From the NCBI RefSeq assembly GCF_001905595.1, contig NZ_LIXI01000017.1, positions 1-64,000 of the forward strand: a stretch of DNA of 64,000 nucleotides, given 5' to 3'. A program made the position numbers and the translations under genes. Origin of the DNA: Streptomyces sp. CB00316. Lineage in GTDB: Bacteria > Actinomycetota > Actinomycetes > Streptomycetales > Streptomycetaceae. Under the pieces are notes generated by a model, which had not been told where the DNA came from, searched no databases, and saw only the letters and a list, made by a program, of their open reading frames with translations. This document shows, in pieces, positions 9,715-18,891 of the stretch. Within the stretch, counting starts at the first letter, position 1. Each line of letters starts with the position of its first letter.

Positions 9715-11643
9715 TCACTTCTCCTTCACGTCGGCGCCGAGTTCCAGCGAGTGCCGGCCGGGGGCCAGCTGGAGATCCTTGGTGCGCACCTGCCCGCTGC
9801 GGTCGCGCCAGGTCAGATGGGTCCGCACCGGGCCCTCGGCCTCCTGGCCGAGGCCGATGTGCACGTCCTGGCTGCGCTTGCCGGAGTGGCCGCTGCCGCC
9901 GTCGACACGGCCCAGGCGGGAGCTGCCGTCGGAGAGGGTCACGGTGACCTGTGCGCCGACCACGGGCGAACCGGCCCGGTCGGTGAGGCTGAGGTTCAGA
10001 TAGCCGCCGGTGTCCTGGCTCACGTTGCCGTAGAAGACGGGATCCTCCCACTGGCGTGCCACGACCATGTCCAGGCGTCCGTCGCCGTCGGCGTCCCCGG
10101 TGGCGATGCCCCGGCTGGGCACGGGCACGGCCAGGCCGAGCTGCTTGGACAGGTCGCTGTAGGCCTCGCCGTCCTTGTCCTGGACGAAGAAGCGCAGGTG
10201 CTGGTCGCCGGCGAGGTCGTCACCCTCCTCCACACGGGGCCAGAAGCGGGGGTGCTTGACCAGCGCGTCGTTGGCGGTGGCGAGCTCCTGGAGCTGGGCC
10301 CAGCGGTTGCGCTTGCCCTTGACGAAGCCGACGGCCTGGGCGATCTCCTGGATCCCGTCGTTGTCGAAGTCACCCATCTTCACGTCCCAGCCCCACCCCG
10401 ACCAGGCGAGGTTGAGCGGTGCGCTCTCGTCCTTGTAGGGGGCGACGCCGTCGCGGAACTCGGCGCGCAGGTCGGCCTTGTCACGGGCCGTCGCGATGAA
10501 CGCGAAGTTCGACTCCTGGATACCGAAGGACGTGGTGATGTTGGAGACGAAAGCGTCGTACAGACCGTCGTTGTCCAGGTCGCCGAAGTCGATGCCCATC
10601 CCCTTGAAGGAGCTGCGGCCGATCTCCTTGGACTTCGGAATGGTCGCCGTGTGCCTGGCCTTGACCTCGCTGAACCTGAACTTTCCGGGGGTCGACCGGT
10701 TGTGGAGGAGGGCCGCGGTCCCGAAGTCGTGCGCGAGGTACATCTCAGGACGCTGGTCCCCGTCCAGGTCGGTGGCCGAGACCGCCAGCGTCCAGCCCCG
10801 GTCGATGCCCTTCGGCAGGACGTTCTTGACCTGCTCGTAGCCCGAGGGGGTCCAGCGGAAGAAATGGCCGCCGCCGCCGTTCTGGGCGTGGGACAGCGAG
10901 TCGTTCATCGTCACCCCGCCGTGCACGGTGTCGTCCAGGACGGGACTGTCGGGGAAGTAGTTCCCGATGTAGATGTCGTTGTGCCCGTCACCGTCGAAGT
11001 CCGCGACGGCAGCGGCGTTGGAGTTCCACAGCGGGCCGGTGTAGTCCCCGCCGCCGTCACCGGGAACGAGCTCCACGGGCTCGAAGGACTTCGGGTCCAT
11101 GGCCGTGGTGTCCTTGCCCGGCTCCCTCTTCGCCTGGAAGATCACCGGGGTACGGCCCCAGTAGTAGACGAGCAGGTCCATCGCGCCGTCCTCGTTGAAG
11201 TCACCGGGGACGCAGCCGATCGGGGCCATGATGCCGCTCGTGGGCAGCGGCGACACCTCCAGGGTGAACGGCGCGTACGACGCGCTCCCGCGGCCGGGCA
11301 GCGGCGCGGGGGTGACCACGGCCCGGTCGATCTGCGGGTCGGTGATGCACAGGTCGTTGGGCAGGCCGTCGCCGTCGATGTCGTTCATGGCGACGCCCGC
11401 GCCGACCGAGGAGATCCACGCCTCGATGTGCTTGTAGGCCTTGTTGACCTTACGGACACTCTGTTTCGTGTATCCGCCCGGCATGGCTATCGCCATCGGC
11501 CTGAAGGTGAACTTCTCCGCCAACTCCGCCTTATCGGCAGCGCTCGACTCGCCCGGCTTCACCGCATAAAAGGTGCCGACCATGAGAATGAGTGCGATGA
11601 CTCCGGGCGCTTGCTTCCGCAGCCAGGAAATCGGGTGTGTCAT
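9715..11643 (-). CDS. unbV: Enediyne-cassette FG-GAP/VCBS-repeat protein UnbV (E4-like)
   Basis: A 642-aa exported or membrane-anchored protein. One N-terminal hydrophobic helix (VIALILMVGTFYAV, residues 15-28) is followed by at least seven calcium-binding-like FG-GAP loops (DIDGDG, DFNEDG, DFDGDG, DLDGDQ, DLDNDG, DFDNDG, DADGDG), predicting a beta-propeller. A C-terminal ASPIC/UnbV-type segment follows (GSGHSGKRSQDVHIGLG, then LTWRDRSG). The length is close to the roughly 645 aa I recall for SgcE4. It begins 12 nt after the DUF1702 gene upstream and ends overlapping the UnbU start region. The propeller may scaffold a complex at the membrane with UnbU, which is inference. Confidence 0.92.
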   Translation of the reverse strand: MTHPISWLRKQAPGVIALILMVGTFYAVKPGESSAADKAELAEKFTFRPMAIAMPGGYTKQSVRKVNKAYKHIEAWISSVGAGVAMNDIDGDGLPNDLCITDPQIDRAVVTPAPLPGRGSASYAPFTLEVSPLPTSGIMAPIGCVPGDFNEDGAMDLLVYYWGRTPVIFQAKREPGKDTTAMDPKSFEPVELVPGDGGGDYTGPLWNSNAAAVADFDGDGHNDIYIGNYFPDSPVLDDTVHGGVTMNDSLSHAQNGGGGHFFRWTPSGYEQVKNVLPKGIDRGWTLAVSATDLDGDQRPEMYLAHDFGTAALLHNRSTPGKFRFSEVKARHTATIPKSKEIGRSSFKGMGIDFGDLDNDGLYDAFVSNITTSFGIQESNFAFIATARDKADLRAEFRDGVAPYKDESAPLNLAWSGWGWDVKMGDFDNDGIQEIAQAVGFVKGKRNRWAQLQELATANDALVKHPRFWPRVEEGDDLAGDQHLRFFVQDKDGEAYSDLSKQLGLAVPVPSRGIATGDADGDGRLDMVVARQWEDPVFYGNVSQDTGGYLNLSLTDRAGSPVVGAQVTVTLSDGSSRLGRVDGGSGHSGKRSQDVHIGLGQEAEGPVRTHLTWRDRSGQVRTKDLQLAPGRHSLELGADVKEK

Positions 11644-11655
11644 GCCAGCGCCTTT

Positions 11656-12618
11656 CTACGCGTGCGGAACGGAAATGATCTCTGCGGCGATACGCTGCCG
11701 CCAGATCTCGAATGCGGGGACCTCGCCGCCGTCGCAGCCCTCGGGCGCCGCGTCGGTGCACACCCGGGCGGCTTCCCCGGGCGTCCGGCCGCCGCACAGG
11801 ACACGAGCGGCGACATGCGTGTGGTCGGTCGTCGTACCCGCCCGCTCGCGTGCCTCGCAGGCGAACGCGGAGCCCTGCGCCAGGTTCGGCCGGTACTCAC
11901 CCGCATGCTTGGCGAAGCGCCGCAGCTCGTCCTCGTCGGCGCTGCCCGCATAGGTGCAGGCGAGCCCGGCGCCGGCGTACATGTCGCCGTGACGGTGGGC
12001 GGGATAGGCGTCGATGAGCTCGGCGACGACATCCGGATCGGTGCCGCCGACGAACCACAGCGCACGGCCGACGCCCTGGTCGATGACCCGGGCACTGTAG
12101 GCGTCCGGCCCCCCCTTCCAACTGAAGGGGTGCTCCAGGCCGGGATCACGGACGTAGGCGTCGGTCTTGAAGTACGCCTGATGGAAGCCGTACCCGTCCA
12201 GGATCAGCCAGCGCAGCACCGGATCGAAACCGGTCACGTCGGGCCACATGAACCGCGGCAGCCTGGCCATCGCCCAGCCGACGCCGACATAGACCATGTA
12301 GTTGTGGCGCCGCCCCCCGCCCTCCAGGATCCCCGTCAGCCGCTTGTTGCCGCCCGTCAGCGAGTCCAGCATGACGGCACCCATCCCGGCGCCCTCGTAC
12401 GCGAAACCCCGAAAGGCCCTGGGAACCGTCTCCAGCCAGTCGGCCGCCTGGTCCGCGGAGCGTGCCTCGACCGCATAGGCGTAACCCTGGAGAAAACTCA
12501 CCCCGACCGTTTCCAGCTGCTGCTTGGCCTCCGCGTTCTTGATGTGGAACCCGCGTGTTTCCAGCTGCGTTTCCCGGACATTGGGCGTGAGGACTCGGCG
12601 CCTCAGCGCACGCATCAT
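11656..12618 (-). CDS. DUF1702 family protein (UnbL-type, E3-like)
   Basis: A ~320-aa DUF1702 protein of the enediyne cassette. Hallmarks are a conserved FRGFAYEGAGMGAVMLD segment, a YVGVGWAMARLPR segment, the DGYGFHQAYF segment and a DQGVGRALWFVGG segment. Each has a clear counterpart in the neighbouring protein at 12703-13701, so the two are tandem paralogues. No catalytic motif is recognisable and the biochemical role is unknown, although the family occurs almost only with PKSE genes. The start is uncertain: GTG 12624, ATG 12618 and ATG 12615 are all in frame and none has a strong ribosome-binding site. It lies 84 nt after the upstream paralogue. Confidence 0.85.
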   Translation of the reverse strand: MMRALRRRVLTPNVRETQLETRGFHIKNAEAKQQLETVGVSFLQGYAYAVEARSADQAADWLETVPRAFRGFAYEGAGMGAVMLDSLTGGNKRLTGILEGGGRRHNYMVYVGVGWAMARLPRFMWPDVTGFDPVLRWLILDGYGFHQAYFKTDAYVRDPGLEHPFSWKGGPDAYSARVIDQGVGRALWFVGGTDPDVVAELIDAYPAHRHGDMYAGAGLACTYAGSADEDELRRFAKHAGEYRPNLAQGSAFACEARERAGTTTDHTHVAARVLCGGRTPGEAARVCTDAAPEGCDGGEVPAFEIWRQRIAAEIISVPHA

Positions 12619-12702
12619 GGACACCTGGAATACCGCCCCTCGATCCTTTGCCTGAATTTCCCGCTCGTTAGACGAAGATATTCGACAGAGGTACCCGCGC
12701 GG

Positions 12703-13701
12703 CTACTCCAGGAATGCTTGACGGGAACGGGCGAGAAGTCGCTCACGCACCGCGCGGCGCCACAATTCATAGGCCGGGACATCACCCGCCGCACCCGGCT
12801 CGGGCGCGGCGGCGTCGGCGAGCGCGGCCGCCGCCTCGACGGTGATCCCGGCCAGCGCGTGCAGCGCGGTCCGGGTGTGCTCGGGCACGGTGGCGGAGAA
12901 GTGGCGGGCCTTCGCCGCGAAGACGGCGCCCTGCGCCACATGGCCGTGCAGCTCACCGGCCTCGACGCGCAGCGCGGCCAGTTCGACGGCCGTGGAGCAG
13001 CCCGCAAAGGCGGCGGCGAGCCCGACACCCGCCCACAGATCCGGCGCACGCCCAAAGGCGAACCTGCGCACGGCGGCGCTGACCTGCCCGACGTGCGCAC
13101 CGTGGATGAACCACAGCGCACGGCCGATGCCCTGGTCCACCGCCCGCCGGAAGTAGTCCGGGTGCCCGTCCCACGCGTAGGGGGTGTCCGGACGCTGGTC
13201 GACGACCCAGCGGGCGGGGTCGAAGTAGGCACGGTCGAAGCCGTACCCGTCCACGGCGAGCCAGCTCATCGGCGGGTAGAACTCCTCGCCGTCGAGACCG
13301 CCGGGCATGACCCTCCTCCACAACGGCCGGGGCAGCTTCGCCATGGCGAACCCGATGCCGATGTAGTTGAGGAAGATGTGCCGCCGTCCGGCGCCCTGCA
13401 GGAGCGCCCGGGTGCGCCCGCCGCGGCCGGGCACCGAGTCCCGGATGACCGAGGCCATGGTCGCACCCTCGTAGGCGAAGCCCTGCACCTGCGGGTCGAC
13501 CAGCGACAGCCGCCGCTCGATCTCCCACAGGTCCCTGGACTCGATGCCCCACTCGAAGCCGGCCACCACCGCCTGCGGGATGGCCTCCAACTGCCTGGTG
13601 GCAGCGGTTTCGGTCACGGGGAACCCGCGTCCGGCGAAGCTCACGTCACGCAGGGACGGAGCCATCAGAAGTCTGCGCACAGAGCCCATTGCCGTTGCCA
13701 C
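12703..13701 (-). CDS. DUF1702 family protein (E2-like), first gene of the PKSE operon
   Basis: A 332-aa paralogue of the next gene, with the same landmarks (VQGFAYEGATMASVIRD, YIGIGFAMAKLPR, DGYGFDRAYF, DQGIGRALWFIHG). The GTG start is well supported by AGGAGGTG four bases upstream. The regulatory element GCACTTCCGGAGATGCCG lies 69 nt before it, marking this as the head of the operon that runs to about position 94. In C-1027-type clusters two proteins of about this size (E2 and E3) precede UnbV, which fits the order here. Function unknown. Confidence 0.87.
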   Translation of the reverse strand: MATAMGSVRRLLMAPSLRDVSFAGRGFPVTETAATRQLEAIPQAVVAGFEWGIESRDLWEIERRLSLVDPQVQGFAYEGATMASVIRDSVPGRGGRTRALLQGAGRRHIFLNYIGIGFAMAKLPRPLWRRVMPGGLDGEEFYPPMSWLAVDGYGFDRAYFDPARWVVDQRPDTPYAWDGHPDYFRRAVDQGIGRALWFIHGAHVGQVSAAVRRFAFGRAPDLWAGVGLAAAFAGCSTAVELAALRVEAGELHGHVAQGAVFAAKARHFSATVPEHTRTALHALAGITVEAAAALADAAAPEPGAAGDVPAYELWRRAVRERLLARSRQAFLE

Positions 13702-13744
13702 GCGGCACCTCCTCGACCGGCCACCAGGAAGGGCGGCGGGAGCC

Positions 13745-14489
13745 TCATCGTCGGCCGACGGCGCGGATCACGGCATCTCCGGAAGTGCGCACACCCCTGC
13801 CGCGATCACGGCACTCGGGCGCTCGGCGCTGCCAGGCCGCCCAGGGCGCGACCGGATACCACGGGATGATCCCGCGGCGCGCCAGCAGCCTGACACCCCA
13901 GTACAGGACGGTGAACACGCCCGCGACGATCAATGTCACCGCCGTCACGGCAGCCATCCGGCCCGGCCTGGCCGTCAGCCAGACGGACAGCCGGCCGCCG
14001 GCGAAGCAGGCCATCAGGAAGAACAGCACCGCGATGACCACCAGCCCACCGACTGCGGCACGAACGCCGCCGCCCCGTACACAGGACTGCCGCTCTGGCC
14101 GCGTCACGGAAGAGCCGGCGGAAGAGCGGATACGGCCGCCCGATGAGGAAGCCGCCCACCAGGACACCCATGAACACCGTCCAAGCGTGCGGGAAACACC
14201 GGGCCGAACTCGCGAACGGATCACGGGTGGACCCCAGCGCACTGAGCCCCAGCCAGAACATCGACAGCCCGATCACCCCGAACGTGACCACCGACCGCAC
14301 CGACCGCACCGACCGCCCCGACAACTCCCCCGGAACGCCCTGCGCTGGGGACAACTGCGGCATCGCCCCCCCCAGAGCGACCACCGCCCCGTACACCGCC
14401 GACACCACGACCATTCCCAGGAAGAGCCAGCCCAGCGGCCTGAGCGCCTGGACGGCCCGGCCCGCACGGCTGTTCACGGTCCCCAGCAA
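13745..14489 (-). pseudogene. Frameshifted multi-pass membrane protein
   Basis: Two overlapping frames read as one membrane protein when joined. From 14489, about 130 residues contain three hydrophobic helices (WLFLGMVVVSAVYGAVVAL, VVTFGVIGLSMFWLGLSAL, WTVFMGVLVGGFLIG). Near 14080-14110 the sense continues in a second frame with two more helices (VGGLVVIAVLFFLMACFAGG, AVTLIVAGVFTVLYWGVRLL). A single-base shift separates them. I do not recognise the family. It may be a decayed gene or carry a sequencing error. Its 3' end covers the operator of the PKSE operon. Confidence 0.5.
13771..13788 (-). promoter_or_regulatory. GCA-N7-AGATG element, PKSE operon
   Basis: Reads GCACTTCCGGAGATGCCG towards the DUF1702 gene, ending 69 nt before its GTG. 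Exact match to the cluster-wide motif. Confidence 0.75.
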
Positions 14490-14626
14490 TCGGAGCGACC
14501 GTGCCGAACACCGCGATGTTGCACGCGTGAGGGTCCCGGCGAGACCCGACGTGAAGGCGAAGACCGTCCCGCCGCCACCGAGGCAAGCGGGGCCTCCTCC
14601 GGATCACGACCGAGAATCGCCCCCGA

Positions 14627-14644
14627 GCAAGAAAGGAGTTGGCC
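14627..14644 (+). promoter_or_regulatory. GCA-N7-AGATG element (one mismatch), decayed AhpD-like gene
   Basis: Reads GCAAGAAAGGAGTTGGCC, one mismatch (AGTTG), ending 64 nt before the ATG of the broken gene at 14709. Confidence 0.5.
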
Positions 14645-14708
14645 ACGGACGACGACCTCCGAAGCACGGACGCAGCCTACCGCCCCGACGACAGACGAGG
14701 ACGTGCCC

Positions 14709-15279
14709 ATGCCCATGCCCCACATCACGATCGGCAACGACGAGCCCGGCACCCGCGGTCTGATGACCCACCGCCCCGGCCCCGCCGCGCCGCTCGGCCA
14801 CGCCGCCGACGTGCTGCTGCGGGAGCCGGCCTCCCTGAGCGAGCCGCGGGAAGCACGAGCTGATCGCCGCCCACGTCTCCCACCTGAACAGCGCCCCCTT
14901 TCCGCGCCCGAACACAACACAGCGGCGGCCGCCGCCCAGCTCGACGCCGGCCCGGACGGCGCACCGGCCACTCCTCGGCCGTGCGCCCCGCCGCGGACCC
15001 GCGGCCCAGGCGCGGCAACATGTCCGTCCGGTGTGTCCGACGGACGCGGTCGCCGCGGCCCGCGCCGAAGGCGCCGGGGACAACGGCGTCCACGCCACCG
15101 TGCAGAACACCGCGGCCTTCCGCACGGACAACCGCTACGTCACCTCTCCGCCCACCGATGGCTGGGCCGAGGAGGCCTGCCACGGCGCAGCGGCCCGCCG
15201 CATCACCGAACCGGGCCCCGGCACGAGCCGCCACCCGGACACCCCTGCGGGCGCCTCAGCCCCCGCGAACGGAGGCTGA
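14709..15279 (+). pseudogene. Decayed AhpD / carboxymuconolactone-decarboxylase-like gene (copy 1)
   Basis: Pieces in two alternating frames line up with the AhpD-like peroxidase-related family. From ATG 14709: MPMPHITIGNDEPGTRG, then PAAPLGHAADVLLREPASL. The next frame carries KHELIAAHVSHLNSAPF (from 14851). The first frame resumes with EHNTAAAAAQLDAGPDG. The second frame then ends with VAAARAEGAGDNGVHATVQN and FRTDNRYV, matching the family's usual C-terminal NRYVDGL region. The CxxC motif expected between HLN and HNTA is lost, and there are at least three frameshifts. This is a ghost with no function. Its 3' end overlaps the thioesterase gene on the other strand. Confidence 0.6.
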
Positions 15280-15723
15280 GGCCGATACCTGCGCGGCGTA
15301 CGGCTCCAGGGCCAGCCGCAGGGCCTCGGGCACCCTCGTGGGCCGGGTGTCGCCGTTGGGGCCACGCATACAGGCCACTCGCTGCCGCCCACGCGCCACC
15401 AGCTTCTCGGTATCCTCGTGCAACCGCACGTAGTCGAAGGTGAAGGCGATCTGCGTCTGGGTCAGCTCCTCCAGACGCATCTGGATCGAGAGCTGGTCGA
15501 ACGCGGTGATCTCGGCGAAGAACTCGCAGCTCACCGAGACGGTGAACAGCTTCAGGTCGTCGCGGATGTCGTCGAGCACTTCGGGGGCCATGTCCAGCAG
15601 GAACATCTCCCTGCACCGGCCCTGCCAGCGCACGTAGTTGACGTAGTAGACGTTGCCTACCAGATTGGTCTCCTCGAATCCGACGAGATGGCGCAGTTCG
15701 TAGAAGGGCCGCACGTCGGCCAT
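15256..15723 (-). CDS. tebC: Hot-dog acyl-ACP thioesterase TebC (E10-like)
   Basis: A 155-aa thioesterase of the 4-hydroxybenzoyl-CoA type. The segment EETNLVGNVYYVNYVRWQG near residues 15-35 matches the hot-dog active-site helix of the enediyne TEBC group. It should release the polyene from the PKSE carrier domain. The ATG at 15723 gives the usual length. An upstream in-frame start exists but lacks family similarity. Unlike in many clusters it is not next to PKSE and has its own operator at 15969-15986. Broken AhpD-like genes lie on both sides. Confidence 0.92.
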   Translation of the reverse strand: MADVRPFYELRHLVGFEETNLVGNVYYVNYVRWQGRCREMFLLDMAPEVLDDIRDDLKLFTVSVSCEFFAEITAFDQLSIQMRLEELTQTQIAFTFDYVRLHEDTEKLVARGRQRVACMRGPNGDTRPTRVPEALRLALEPYAAQVSASASVRGG

Positions 15724-15968
15724 CGGCGTTTCCTTTCCTTCGTCATCAACACAGACGGCCACCGGTCACGCCCGTTCGTTCCGGCGCTCGACCCCGACGA
15801 CGCCCCGTGGGGGGTCCGCCGCCAGCAGGCCCCCCCCGTCCCGCCGGGTGTGGTGGCCGGCGGGACACATCGCGAAGACCGGCGAACGGGGCGACCGGAT
15901 CCATCACCAGGCTTGGTTCGAATCATGGGAAGGGACCCCACAGATACGATTGAGGATCGCCCAACGGT

Positions 15969-15986
15969 CGGCATCTTTCGGGTTGC
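15969..15986 (-). promoter_or_regulatory. GCA-N7-AGATG element, tebC
   Basis: Reads GCAACCCGAAAGATGCCG towards tebC, ending 245 nt before its ATG. Exact core match. Confidence 0.7.
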
Positions 15987-16044
15987 TGGGGGATCTCGGG
16001 GCCGGACAACCGCGCAGCGCACAGCGCAGTCCACGGAAGCCGGA

Positions 16045-16062
16045 GCAATCTTGAAGTGGCAC
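16045..16062 (+). promoter_or_regulatory. Degenerate GCA-N7-AGATG element
   Basis: Reads GCAATCTTGAAGTGGCAC, with two mismatches in the AGATG block, 114 nt before the second decayed AhpD-like gene. Weak on its own. Confidence 0.25.
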
Positions 16063-16176
16063 GCCGCCAAGGGGGGAGCGGCTGTGAAGGAAGAGGACGA
16101 CGACCGCCCTGCGGTCTCCCCGTCTCGGCAGACCCCGGGAACGGGGGACCCCACCACTACCGAGGAGAGCCGACAC

Positions 16177-16713
16177 ATGCCGCCGATCCCCCTCCACACC
16201 GTCGATGGCCCGCCCGCAGCCGGCGGACAGAGCCCGCGCCGCCTGGAGAAGCGATGGGGCAGGGTGCTCGACAGACACCGGGCCATGACCCCCGCACCCG
16301 TGGTTCTGGCCGGCGACGCGGCCACCAGCACGGCCACCGCGGAGCACGGCACCTTCGACACCCCCACACGCGAGGAGACAGCCCCGGCCGTGGGCGCGCT
16401 CGACGCGTGCGCGAACTGCCGGCCGGCGCACGACGCTGCCGGTGAAGGCGGCGGGCTCCACGACGGCGCGGACCGTGGCGATCCGCCGCGCGGGGGCGGG
16501 CGACGACGCGAAGCCTGCCGCCCGGACCCACGCCACCACAGGCACCGCCGCCGAGGCCGCCGAGGCGGGGGACAGGTCCGTGCCCCGGGCTGGAGGCCCA
16601 CCCCGCCGACAGAGGTGTTCCTCAACGCGGCGGTGAACCTCCACACCAACCACCGCCACCACCAAGCCCGGACGGAACTCGACGTCCCGACCTCACCGGG
16701 CCATGACGGCTGA
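16177..16713 (+). pseudogene. Decayed AhpD / carboxymuconolactone-decarboxylase-like gene (copy 2)
   Basis: From ATG 16177 the frame reads MPPIPLHTVDGPPAAG, LEKRWGRVLDRHRAM, APVVLAGDAATSTATAEHGT, then VGALDACANCRPAHDAAG, which keeps the redox CxxC and following His of the AhpD fold. The sense then moves to another frame (TVAIRRAGAGDDAKPAA, around 16460-16520). It returns to the first frame for EVFLNAAVNLHTNHRHHQARTELD, the family's C-terminal helix. Two compensating shifts and several substitutions make it a pseudogene. It is better preserved than copy 1, and the two are different subfamilies rather than a simple duplication. Confidence 0.65.
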
Positions 16714-16989
16714 TCGCGCCGACCGCGCTCTCCGGGCCGCACCGCAACCGCGCGGCCCCACCGGCGGAAAGGCAAAAGCCGCTCGCGCGGTCGTAGGGCC
16801 GGGGCTCGACGGCCGGCGGGCTCGGGTATCGTCCACGCACGTCGAACGCCGCCCGTCCCGGCACCGCAACCGTGTCCCAAGGGCCCGGACGCACGAGCAA
16901 GCCGACGTTCCATCAGACAACTTCACGTCAGTACACGGCACCGGCGCCGGCGGCACCGCGGGGTGCCCCCGGTCGAGCGGGGAGGCTTC

Positions 16990-18891
16990 ATGAGTCGAAT
17001 GGGCACGCGCCCCAGAGTCCTCGTCGTGGGGGCCGGCCTCGCCGGCACCGCAACGGCGATCCGACTGCTCCACTTCGCGCGAAGACCACTGGAGATCGTG
17101 CTGCTGGAGCGACGCCCCGACTACCGCTCCGCCGGAGTCGCCTACCACCGTGACGGCAACCCCTGGGACCACGTCTTCAACATCCAGGCCGGCCGCATGT
17201 CCGTGTTCCGGGAGGACGTCCTCGACTTCATCCGCTGGGCCAACCAGGAGGCCGACCGCCGGGACTGGCCGCGGCCCTGGGCCGAACGGGAGTTCACCGA
17301 ACAGGGCCCGGCACCCCGCCGAATCTTCCAGGACTACCTCCAGGACCGGCTGGCCGAGGCCCGAAGGGAGTCCTGCCCCGGCGTGGACCTCGTCGAGGCC
17401 AACGGTGAGGCGCTCGACATGGACGCCCGTGACCGGGGCTTCGAGGTGACGGTGGGCCACCTCCGCGCGAACGGCCTCGAGCGCCTGCGTCCCGGGCCGC
17501 TCCCGGACACGCAGGTGCTCGGCACGGACCACGTAGTCCTCGCCACCGGCCTCGAACTCAAGGATCCGCCCTTCGCCGCAGAGGTCGCCGGCCACCCCTC
17601 CTTCGTACGGAACCCGTATTCCGCGGCGGGAGTCCGCGCACTCGCCCGACTCCCGTCCGACGCCACCGTCGCCATCGTCGGATCCGCGCTGAGCGCCTAC
17701 GACTCGGCGGGCATGCTGCTGCGCAACGGTCACACCGGGCGGATCCACCTCATCTCCAAGTCCGGAACGATCTTCCGTACCTATCCCGACACCCACGAGC
17801 ACAGGGTGCTGCGGCTGCCCCGCCCCGATACCCTGCTGGAGCCCTACCGCAACCGGGAGGAATTCCTGGCCAGGGTCGCGACCGCGTGGCGCACAGCGTG
17901 CTCGACGGTCCGGGAGGATCACCCCGGCATCGCCCCCGCGATCGTCTCCGAGTGCGTCGCCAAGGCCTGGGAGCCCTACCTCCCTGAGGCCGTCGAACGC
18001 ATACCCACGAACGAACTGCGCAGCCTGCTCGATGAGTTCGCCACCACCATCGCGGCGTCACGCGTCGGTGCCGTGGAGCACACGATGGGGGTCATCGAAC
18101 ACGCGATGCGGACACCGGACGGGCCGGTGGAACTGGTCCTGGGAAGGGTGCGGGCGATTACGCCCGCGCCGTCCGGGCGACTGCTGGTCTCGGTCGCCGC
18201 ACAGGACGAGAGGCACAGTGTCGAAGCCGACCTGGTGGTCTCCAACTTCGGCAGGGAGTTCGACTACGCCAAGGTCAAAGCGCCGCTCTGGCGCAACCTC
18301 CTCCGCAAGGGCATCGCGGCCCCCCACGAGCGCACCGGGCGCGGCCTGGAGGTCGACGAACGCGGAACGCTGCTGGGCGCCGACGGACGGCCGGCGGGTC
18401 CGGTCTCCACGGTCGGCGCGCTGAGGGAGGGAGACGAGATCGTCCGGCACGGCCGAGCCGGCGCGTTCACGTTCAACCTCGCCGCCATCAAGAACCACTC
18501 GGTATCCGTCGCGGCCCACGTGGTCGAGCAGCTGGAACTGCGGCAGGACGGCCTGAACGACATCGCGGCCCGCCACCCCCACTACCGGAGCTATGCCAGC
18601 AATCCGCAGGAAGCGGCCCGGGCGGCCCTGGAGGAGTCTGTGGTACTGGAAGTGCGAAGGCTGGCGACGCGTCAACGCGAGCAGAGAGAAGCACTCGACT
18701 CCCGCTTGAACGCGAGCCTTCCTTCCCTGGCCGGTCTTGCGGCACTTCCGACGGATGTCTCCCGGCCCGACCGCCTGATGAGAGCAGTCGTCAACCGGGT
18801 CGCAGTGGAACGGCTCAACGACCTCTCCGTGACGCCACGGCAGCTGCGTCGGCAACTGGGGATCGGGAACGTCGAGAACCTGGAGGGCTAG
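16990..18891 (+). CDS. FAD/NAD(P)-binding oxidoreductase
   Basis: A 633-aa flavoprotein. The N-terminal Rossmann fingerprint VLVVGAGLAGTATAIRLL (residues 9-26) binds FAD and ends in an acidic residue (LLERR). A second nucleotide-binding segment (VAIVGSALSAYDSAGMLL, about residue 225) and the DHVVLATG motif suggest an NAD(P)H-linked enzyme of the FAD-NAD-binding-9 type. The ATG at 16990 is chosen because GGAGG lies five bases upstream. The next gene starts directly after its stop, so the pair is coupled. No cluster operator was found in the 276 nt upstream. The role is unknown. It could act on the core or on a carrier-bound unit. Confidence 0.8.
   Translation: MSRMGTRPRVLVVGAGLAGTATAIRLLHFARRPLEIVLLERRPDYRSAGVAYHRDGNPWDHVFNIQAGRMSVFREDVLDFIRWANQEADRRDWPRPWAEREFTEQGPAPRRIFQDYLQDRLAEARRESCPGVDLVEANGEALDMDARDRGFEVTVGHLRANGLERLRPGPLPDTQVLGTDHVVLATGLELKDPPFAAEVAGHPSFVRNPYSAAGVRALARLPSDATVAIVGSALSAYDSAGMLLRNGHTGRIHLISKSGTIFRTYPDTHEHRVLRLPRPDTLLEPYRNREEFLARVATAWRTACSTVREDHPGIAPAIVSECVAKAWEPYLPEAVERIPTNELRSLLDEFATTIAASRVGAVEHTMGVIEHAMRTPDGPVELVLGRVRAITPAPSGRLLVSVAAQDERHSVEADLVVSNFGREFDYAKVKAPLWRNLLRKGIAAPHERTGRGLEVDERGTLLGADGRPAGPVSTVGALREGDEIVRHGRAGAFTFNLAAIKNHSVSVAAHVVEQLELRQDGLNDIAARHPHYRSYASNPQEAARAALEESVVLEVRRLATRQREQREALDSRLNASLPSLAGLAALPTDVSRPDRLMRAVVNRVAVERLNDLSVTPRQLRRQLGIGNVENLEG

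Larger units (their letters stand above)
15724..16176. other. Intergenic spacer before tebC
   Basis: No gene recognised on either strand. It holds the tebC operator (15969-15986) and a degenerate plus-strand element (16045-16062). Confidence 0.6.

Noticed and set aside
9751..13869. 1372-codon plus-strand open frame
   Set aside because: Lies opposite UnbV and the DUF1702 genes. Composition rich in Arg, Gly and Val with no domain, a shadow frame.
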